A stretch of 64,000 nt of DNA from contig NC_092570.1 of NCBI RefSeq assembly GCF_037975245.1, positions 6,987,001 through 7,051,000 of the forward strand, in the 5' to 3' direction. Below, piece by piece: positions 57,301-64,000 of the stretch (the stretch's first letter is position 1; each line of letters starts with the position of its first letter). Below the pieces are notes generated by a model that was given only the letters and a program-made list of their open reading frames with translations, made no database searches and had not been told where the DNA came from. The translations under genes were made by a program, and so were the position numbers. The stretch comes from Apostichopus japonicus (taxonomy: Eukaryota > Echinodermata > Holothuroidea > Aspidochirotida > Stichopodidae).

Positions 57301-60300
57301 AATTCTAAGCTTAAATGACACAAAGTATGGTTTTTTTTTTTTTGTAGTAAACAATTATTGTACATGTTTTTACTTTTTGAAGCATTCTAGATCATGCCCA
57401 TTCTGGAGTGCCCATATTATTTGGATTTTGTATGATGATTATTGTTATCATTATTATTATTATTAGTAGTATTATTATTATTATTTATTACTATTATTAT
57501 TATTTGAGTGCTTTCTTCTTATTATTACTATGATGACTGCGGTTTTTTTCTTGCCTAGGAGATGAAAATATGACTTATGAGATTACTGGGTAACCTAAGA
57601 GCCAGATAAGATTACCCATGAAAATTGTTCACAACTTCATAAATAGTATTTAAAGTTTACAATTTTATGCGGAGCCAGTCTAGGGCATCCACTGCCTTCC
57701 TGCCTTCATGCCATCATAGATAAATTAGCTGAAAGTGATTATTCATAATTTGTATTTAGTGCCACTAAGCTTGTCCAGAAAAAGTGCCACCACCAAGCAA
57801 CAAGGTCTTTGAAGCTAGATGCACCCTCTGGTCATGTTCCCCCTTTGAATTCTGATGTGATATTTGGTGGCAATGGCTGTGTGCATTCATGAATATTTCC
57901 CAGAAAGTATTCACGTTTTGTCTCGTTTTTTTTATTCAAAGGGTCACATGCCAAGAATCACAATCCTGAAAAAGTATGACCTGATGCAGTTTGCAGATAT
58001 CGCCAAGGCGACCAGCGAGGGCAACCTCCGTTTACTTGAAAGGACCATGGCTGAACACGAGGGCTTCTTCATCAAATCTGGGGTCTATCTGATTTTAGAG
58101 AAACTGAAAACCATCACCTACAGGAATTTAATCAAGAAAGTGTAAGTTTTTTAATAAATTTCAGTGTAGCTCCTTTACAAGTGAACTCAATTTCTGATGT
58201 GTTATGTGTATCCTGGTGAGTGTTTTCTGGTAAGGGAGGTCATTGAAGGGGGGGGGGTGGATTTTTTGTAACATGGTGATGTAAAGAACCAATGTAACAT
58301 TGCAGTTTACTTTCTAAAATGGAAACAATTTACTGTTCTACACAGCCAAAAGCCACTTTTTGGTGTAGCTATTTGTTTATCATAAAGTAGTTAGGTTCAG
58401 TGTACAAAACAACTCAAAATCATGCACTTGTACAGCAGTCTCTTCATTTGAACAAAAGAGATAAAACATGCTGCATGATCAAACATTTTTCCCGATCAAA
58501 CGTCTGAGTTTATTTCGTCAACAGATCAAAAGATTTAATAACCTAAGTTTTGTAAGTCTATTTTTGATCTGCCGGTAAAATCAAGGAGATTTTGGAGCTC
58601 AATTTGCAGACCGCATAAACTTTGTTTATTTTAATTTTTTGAGATAAAGGCCTGTTTCCTCTTTCAAATGCTTTCTTGGAATGTGTCAGCAGCGTCAGGA
58701 CCTCCAGTGAGGTTATGGGCAGGTCTTGAACTAAGAATTTACAAATGTTGGGGGGGGGGGGGGTGGGGGGGAAGTGGTTACCTACAAGATTGATGATATT
58801 TGTGCCAAAACAAACTTGAAACACAATGAAGTATTTCAAGGTTCTTGGCCCGAACTTTAATCTCAATATCTCTTAAATGCACCACCCCTAGATATGAGTG
58901 GGGGGTGGGGGAGGGTTGATTGACATACCTTACTTTTTTTATTATTTGTTGGTTTTTGTAGTTTTCTGATGATGAATTCTCACATCATCCCGATTGATGC
59001 AATCATGGCCGCGCTGAAATTCATGGGACAAGAGGAGGTCGACTCGGACGAAGTTCAGTGTATCATCGCCAACCTGATTTATAAAGTCAGTTTTCACTGT
59101 TTTACGTTCTTTTCTTTCGAAAATCATTACCTTTGGGAAGCGGTACCTCTGCGCATTGTTACAAATATTTTAGAGTTTGTTGAATTTTTTTTTTTTTTTC
59201 CATCTCATTTTCTCAAGAGTATTATATTTGGTACACACTTGTATTTACAATTCTGATAACTACATTGTTATGTCAGCTCAATGTTACAAAGGAATTATTT
59301 ACAAATGCAAAAAATGTTTACTAATTAAGTAAACCTTCCTTATGCACAACTTGATTCTATCAAACCAGCTCTTTTTGCATTGAATTTTTTTAGGTAATAT
59401 AATTCCTTAACTTTTTATACTTAACAACTGGTCACAATGCAATTAAATAGCTTGTGAGGTCAAAGTCCATTTTGAATAATGAAGAAACCTTTCAACAATT
59501 TCTGATTTGCTGTTTGCATGCGATTAAATGCAAATATGAAAAACTGACTTTGTATGAAATCACATATGACTCGCTATTGTCTTAGGTTGAGCCAATTCAA
59601 ATTTTAATTTAAGTTATACCCAGAGTCAGTCGATTGGTAAACAAACTCAAGAAGCCCGCTCAAGAAGAAATCGATTGGACTCTTTTATAATTTATATAGT
59701 GTTTGTTTGAATCCTTTATCTCTGTCCATATTCTTTGTATTGTTATGATTATTTTTCAACCAAAACTTAACTTAGAAATGTTCCATTTTCTCCAGATTCA
59801 CACTATAAATTTAAAGAGTAGGATGTTAGGTTGAAATCTTTGTCAAGTAATTCTGCTTTTACAGACATGCACAGTCAGCTGTTCATTTGCCTTCCAGTTT
59901 GTCACTTAAGAACTGTTTCTGTCCTAAGCTGTTTATGCACAGTAGGCAAGGCTTGCATACATGTGCTCCCTTGTGGCCCGATAGATCTGCTGTTCATTAA
60001 TGGAAAGGTTTTTTCGTAGTTTTGTTGTGCATCTGCTTTGCAGTAGATGTTTTGGTTGCAAAATGACTGAGCTTTTTCAGAAGGCTCAATCAATATCTTC
60101 TTATGTTTAGATGTTTTTTTATGTATCAAATGTTTATGTAAGAGCCTTTTGTTGCTTTTGGCCAAAGGTGTTTCAAATTTACAATTTATGCAAGTATTTG
60201 ATATAATTAATGTGTTTTTAATGAATTTTTTTGGTCACCAGAATTACATAAAAGGTTACCTATCGCACCAACACAACAAACTGGTCGTCAGCAAGCAGAA

Positions 60301-60331
60301 AGCCTTCCCGCCTCTGGCCTCATTCTTATGA
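48361..60331 (+). CDS. PCID2: PCID2, PCI domain-containing protein 2 (TREX-2 subunit, Thp1 orthologue), 13 coding exons
   Basis: The exons are 48361-48396, 49277-49318, 49920-50041, 50873-50938, 51324-51365, 52408-52462, 54508-54611, 55339-55414, 56478-56619, 57119-57219, 57942-58141, 58962-59085 and 60242-60331. They total exactly 1200 nt, giving 399 aa plus stop, the length of human PCID2. All junctions fit in phase. Landmarks are [15 protein letters not shown] (29-43), [24 protein letters not shown] (91-106), [20 protein letters not shown] (162-181), [47 protein letters not shown] (247-262), [17 protein letters not shown] (313-329) and the winged-helix end [16 protein letters not shown]. 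Family role: with GANP/MCM3AP and DSS1 it forms the TREX-2 core at the nuclear pore and promotes mRNA export; links to BRCA2 and MAD2 are also reported. Intron 4 is U12-type; the other introns have ordinary GT-AG ends. The N-terminal stretch [14 protein letters not shown] is the least conserved part. Confidence 0.97.
50939..51323 (+). other. PCID2: U12-type (minor spliceosome) intron 4 of PCID2
   Basis: The intron starts GTATCCTTTGC, matching the U12 donor consensus RTATCCTTT exactly, and ends cctcag. The reading frame fixes this cut: VVVCA-A-TCATTC gives Val-Gln-Ser-Phe-Ile-Arg, as in other PCID2 proteins. A branch-like CCTTATC lies about 13 nt before the acceptor (51304-51310), one base from CCTTAAC, and there is no strong polypyrimidine tract at the acceptor. 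Confidence 0.8.
51601..51628. repeat. Poly-G tract in PCID2 intron 5
   Basis: A T run followed by GGGGGGGGGGAGGGGGG; a G-quadruplex candidate on the coding strand. Confidence 0.85.
52280..52299. repeat. Poly-C tract in PCID2 intron 5
   Basis: About 19 consecutive C, roughly 110 bp before the exon 6 acceptor; a likely spot for assembly or sequencing length errors. Confidence 0.9.
53575..54440. repeat. Three tandem units of about 300 bp with AGGTCA repeats (PCID2 intron 6)
   Basis: The landmark TTCAAACTTKGYGGGTMGGTG occurs at 53603, 53896 and 54205 (offsets 293 and 309). Each unit also has CTGACCATGT, TGATTGATG, AGGTCAAAGGTCA (a DR1-type direct repeat), AACATGTTGG, AAAAGGCATTA and AGAGAATGA. 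Copy 3 is shortened and has lost the DR1. The intron is the longest in PCID2 because of this array. Confidence 0.85.
54655..54700. repeat. G-rich purine tract
   Basis: GGGGGGGGGAGAGGAGGGGAGG and continuing, in PCID2 intron 7; a mirror-repeat and G-quadruplex candidate. Confidence 0.85.
55628..55664. repeat. G-rich purine tract
   Basis: ATGGGGGGAGGGGGGGAGGG and continuing, next to the SINE in PCID2 intron 8. Confidence 0.85.
55699..56070 (+). mobile_element. tRNA-derived SINE in PCID2 intron 8
   Basis: The head has RNA polymerase III box A (TGGTCAAGTGG, about 55707-55717) and box B (GGTTCGAGCCC, 55751-55761), spaced as in a tRNA. A non-tRNA body follows, with CCTTGGGCAAGGGGCTTTATC, CTCCATTGC and CACTCAGGTGTATAAATGGGG, strings seen in SINEs of many aquatic animals. 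The 3' end is an A-rich AAATAATAAAAAT tail. It is in the same orientation as PCID2. No clear target-site duplication was found. Confidence 0.8.
57435..57505. repeat. (TTA)n/(ATT)n microsatellite
   Basis: Interrupted ATT repeats with occasional AGTAGT, in PCID2 intron 10. Confidence 0.9.
58749..58770. repeat. Poly-G tract
   Basis: About 15 G, a T, then more G, in PCID2 intron 11. Confidence 0.9.
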
Positions 60332-60887
60332 GGAGAATCCTGTTTCATCAGCCACATCACAGCTATGAGCTGTATCCATGGCAACGGCAAATTGAAGCTC
60401 TGGAAGAAGATCTGTCAGGATGCATCATTCAAAGATGACTAGAGGACCAATGAGAGGGCGGTACTCCATGACACTACAGATTACTAGGTTGACAAAGAGA
60501 TACCTGTCATTTACCCATCCTGAATCAAGTTGAGTGTAATTTATGCAACTAACCAGATATGTTCTGTTGAAGCTAACAACTAAAAATAGCACAGCAAAAA
60601 CATTTGCATATACTGTCATGGGATAGTCAATTTAGCTTGTTGAAAATAGTGTATAAGCATCAAGTTCTTATCTTGTATAGAGGGTTTTAATGCTTCTTAT
60701 GCCACTGTAAGAATAGACAAACAGTGGAATTTACAAGCTACAAAAGAGGGCACTTTGTTGGTAGTGCTTATGTGATAGAGCACTGTGTGACCTCTATTAG
60801 AAGTGAGATACCGTCCACTTTAATAGGCTACTGGGCCTTTATGAAGGTAAAGATTCACACATGTATAGCCGAAACATTTTGTGGAAG

Positions 60888-61318
60888 TTTTGCCACCAAA
60901 AGGGGACATTGGAGGAGGAATGATCTTTGTACAGTTATGTAAAAATGGCTAGGCCAGAATGACACATATCTAATTTCTTTACGTGAATCATGCTAGTACA
61001 AATAACTTCATTGTAGCGTTCGTGCCTGCAGAAAACGAAGAGTGTTTGCTCTTGTGAAAGAGTTAAAGTTATTTAATTGCTGTTTTATTGGTCAGAGCAT
61101 TCTAAATGTTTTGCCACCAAAAGAGTACATTGGAGGGAGGAATGATCTATTGTACAGTTATGTAATGGCTGGAAAATATCTAGGCCAGAATGGCACAAAT
61201 CAAATTGTTTTATCTGAATCATGCTAATACAAAGTTCATTGTAGCATTCGTACCTGCAGAAAACGAAGAATTTTAATTTGCTATGTTTTAATGTTCAGAA
61301 CATTCTAAATGTATCTAG
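60888..61318 (+). repeat. Direct duplication (about 225 bp x2) in the PCID2 3' region
   Basis: Copy 1 is about 60888-61110 and copy 2 about 61111-61318. Both contain TTTTGCCACCAAAAG, CATTGGAGG..AGGAATGATCT, TGTACAGTTATGTAA, CTAGGCCAGAATG, TGAATCATGCTA and CCTGCAGAAAACGAAGA in the same order, offset 221-228 bp. Divergence and small indels show it is not very recent. Each copy ends with CATTCTAAATGT. If the polyadenylation site is at 61618, both copies are transcribed in the 3' UTR. Confidence 0.85.
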
Positions 61319-61442
61319 CAGTGTAGAGGGAACACAATAATAAAGTAAACATTTGCCATATGTGGACTGGAACATCTTATATTCTGAGTTCAATCATAGG
61401 CTACTGGTGACAGGTGTAAGAGTGTCAATTATGCATTCCAGG

Positions 61443-61482
61443 AGGGGGGGGAGGTGGAAAGGGGAGGGAGGGGGAGGAGGAA
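61443..61482. repeat. G-rich purine tract after PCID2
   Basis: GGGGGGGGAGGTGGAAAGGGG and continuing; upstream of the polyadenylation signal at 61618, hence probably in the 3' UTR. Confidence 0.85.
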
Positions 61483-61617
61483 GTTGTTAACAAAGTGTGT
61501 TGAATGAAAGCCTGGTATAGTTTAAATGCTTAAACTTAGAGAGCCTGGTGATTAGATCCCAGTTGATCTTTTTCTGAGGTAGATGATCAGAATGTAAAGA
61601 TGTATTTTAATATACAT

Positions 61618-61623
61618 AATAAA
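61618..61623 (+). other. PCID2: Polyadenylation signal candidate of PCID2
   Basis: AATAAA is followed by a GT/T-rich stretch (gttttgtacaattgtag...tgtcttgtgg), as expected for a downstream element. It implies a 3' UTR of about 1.3 kb containing the duplicated 225-bp segment. Another AATAAA near 61339-61344 is an alternative. Confidence 0.5.
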
Positions 61624-61639
61624 GTTTTGTACAATTGTA

Positions 61640-64000
61640 GTCACATGTCTTGTGGAATTCATTTCATCTTTACCATCGAAAAATGAGAGACTTAATGTGT
61701 TGTGTCCTAATACGTTCTTAAAGGTCAGCCTTTTCCAGATTTTTCAAGTCTTCTGCTGTAGAGGAACACACCTGGGAATACAATATCACAGACTGACTTT
61801 TTTCCCCAAACCTGCAGAGAATGGACAATTGTTTACTTTTTTGCAAATGTTTGAAGTGTTTGACAACTTAGCTTAACTAGCTATTTTAGTGACCAATATC
61901 TTAGTGTTAATCTCATACATTCACCTTTACCAGGGTTTTTGCTATGCATCATTTGCTGTACAATACCTATGCTAAGTGGACCATATTTTAATCAGAAGCA
62001 TTCCAGGGAACCACATTTATTTTATTGTTTTCACTAAAATACACAGACACAGGTTTTTGATCATTTATTAATATGTGAATAGATGAAGGATTAATTAATG
62101 AAGTTATTGATAAGAAATTTGTTCAAGTTATGATTAGTTTAAGGTCCCAAATGTCTTTTTAACCAAAGTGAACTTAATGTTCTTTAAAGTTTCACATCTT
62201 TCTTTTCAGTACATGTAAATCTTGTGCTTGTCAAAGCAGCATATTATTTTCTTGCAAAATGTATTTTATTAATTTTAGGTCAGAGGGACATTCAAAGGCA
62301 GGAAGCCTTTTCACCATATTCACAGTGCAATTTTATCTCTCGATTCTTTAAATCTTTGCTCGTGTTAGTCGTATTATAAATGGAAGTCTTTCAGACTTCA
62401 CTTCAAACTTCAAGGAATTTTCCTTTTCCCTCCCCACTTTTCCGGACTTTTCCCATTTTCCAGACTGTGTGGTAACTATGACCAGAACACTAAAGCAATA
62501 TGCTGATCTGATTTTACCAGTTGTGAGAAATTGCAGAAAATGACCCCAACCACATCGATTGTATTAGTACAGACATGGTTTGAAGCACCTAACTACGTAT
62601 TTCAGGGTTATTCACGAAGAAACCAGAAAGGAAATCACAAAGCCAGTTGGCTATCATTCATATGAGAGCATTTTTAAATGTGAAACTTCACACAAAGATT
62701 TTCAAAGTTTGACCTTTAACCTCAACAGAAAGGAGTAGTTGTAGTACTTACTAGGTGACTGCACACCAAATATGACATTTATACCAGATTTACTTTTGAG
62801 TTATTATGGTTCATGAGATTTTCAGAATTTTGACTTGTTTACCTCAAATTACCTTTAACTTCCACAAAATAAGTAAAAATGACAGCAATGTGCATGAAAC
62901 AGACGATTTGAAGTAGCTTCAGTAAGTTAATTCTTCTAGTGAAGAAGTACATCAGATGAGTGTGAGATAAGTTCAATCACCTGCGGTCACCATTCTTGGA
63001 AAAAAAGTTGACACCTTTTGAGAAATTTCTGCAAAACAACAGGCTGCTTTAATATGTGTAACATATCAGCATTCTACATAACAACTACAACAACAACTCA
63101 ACAATAAAAATGACAGAAAATTTTTTTTTTAAAATCTTGGCACAAATCTCAGCATCATGTTGGAAAAATTTGAGGAAAGACACGTAACCGAAATATGCAC
63201 CGAAACCAATTTGAAATTTTTTTTTTCTCCAATTTTTATAATTTTCATGTACATTTTTTATACTCTACTAAGTTACTTGAATACCAAGTAAACATTTTGA
63301 CTGTAAAGCACACATTTTACGATTACGATTTTACGTGTTTACGATTAATGCACAAAAATGTACAATTTCTAACCAGAAATTTAGGTGATATACAACATTA
63401 ACACTATTACTTACACTTGCAAACCATAATGCAGTTGTTGACACAATTATGATGATAGTTTTGTTTATTGAACATATCCATAACCTACGAATCAATTTCA
63501 CCGAGTTGAGGGGTCACCATATTTGTTAGTTTGAAAATGGGGCAGTGCAGCTCGCATCTAACTGACAACTCAGTACTAACTTGTTTTTACCGTACGGTCA
63601 ATTACACATTATATCTAACGTTACTAAAGTACTAATATTGCAAAATAGCTACAGAACGTTATGTAAGCACTTGTGGCAGCTATGTCACTCACGTTACACA
63701 GTTTTTTCCCAGCAAGCTAGTGGAGAAATGTTAAGCGGCGGTCAATCGTCTGTGTGTGTGTGTGTGTTGAAAACAATAACATCGTGTTTCCAAAATGGTT
63801 ACATATTAAAGTGTAATGCACGTAACTGGCTAGAATCAAATACAATGAAATGAACATATTTTTTCCCCTACCAAATGTAACAAAAGTTCATGAGGAAATA
63901 ATCTCTACTCAACGAACTAAAAATATGACTTTCAGAACACATGAGTAAGAAGGTGTACATAAATGGTCAAAGTTTGATATTCAAAGTAATATTTAGTATT
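61640..64000. other. Region downstream of PCID2, no gene seen
   Basis: AT-rich DNA with a (TG)n tract at 63749-63767. The last 500 bp have slightly more CpG (for example taagcggcgg near 63734). The short open frames have no recognisable domain. Confidence 0.5.
62685..62900. repeat. Degenerate AGGTCA-family fragment, reverse orientation
   Basis: The plus strand reads AAAGTTTGACCTTTAACCTCA and later TTACCTCAAATTACCTTTAAC, the complement of the AGGTTAAAGGTCAAA words of the arrays at 20544 and 31754. Confidence 0.4.

Overview
The window is metazoan nuclear DNA. Introns make up most of it, AT content is high, and there are many interspersed and simple repeats. No bacterial, phage or organelle features are visible. 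The three intact genes belong to families found throughout animals. The PCID2 protein has the same length as human PCID2 (399 aa), and a U12-type intron is retained. Tyrosine-less SERP/RAMP4, a long TSC22D form and repeats of a kind common in marine invertebrates suggest an invertebrate deuterostome. An echinoderm such as a sea cucumber is my guess, and I cannot prove it from the sequence.

Layout. (1) 1-3593: AT-rich upstream DNA with a small CpG-rich patch near 391-474 that could be a 5' leader exon. (2) 3594-37055, + strand: a TSC22 domain gene with four coding exons that join in frame to 544 aa. Its first intron is about 30.5 kb and holds most of the repeats: a broken hAT transposase, a hairpin element, AGGTCA-rich arrays, a 150-160 bp tandem repeat, a TACTGTACAGTA-rich block, a short membrane-anchor ORF and a possible PH-domain fragment. 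It also holds CpG-rich stretches that may be alternative first exons. (3) About 37056-45065: 3' UTR and intergenic DNA with G/C tracts and repeat debris. (4) 45223-47812, - strand: SERP1/RAMP4, three coding exons, 64 aa. (5) 48361-60331, + strand: PCID2, thirteen coding exons, 399 aa, followed by a duplicated 225 bp segment and a polyadenylation signal at 61618. (6) 61640-64000: no recognisable gene.

How the genes relate. SERP1 and PCID2 are divergent, with only 548 bp between their start codons. That is the layout of a shared bidirectional promoter, and both start codons lie in YY1-like ATGGC contexts. SERP1 acts at the ER translocon, PCID2 in TREX-2 mRNA export, and TSC22D in growth and cell-volume signalling through NRBP1/WNK partners. 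There is no operon.

I see no clearly new molecular system. The best leads are the U12-type intron in PCID2, the duplicated splice acceptor before the last TSC22D exon, the Cys-rich ORF that runs in frame into the TSC box exon, and the repeat families described below.
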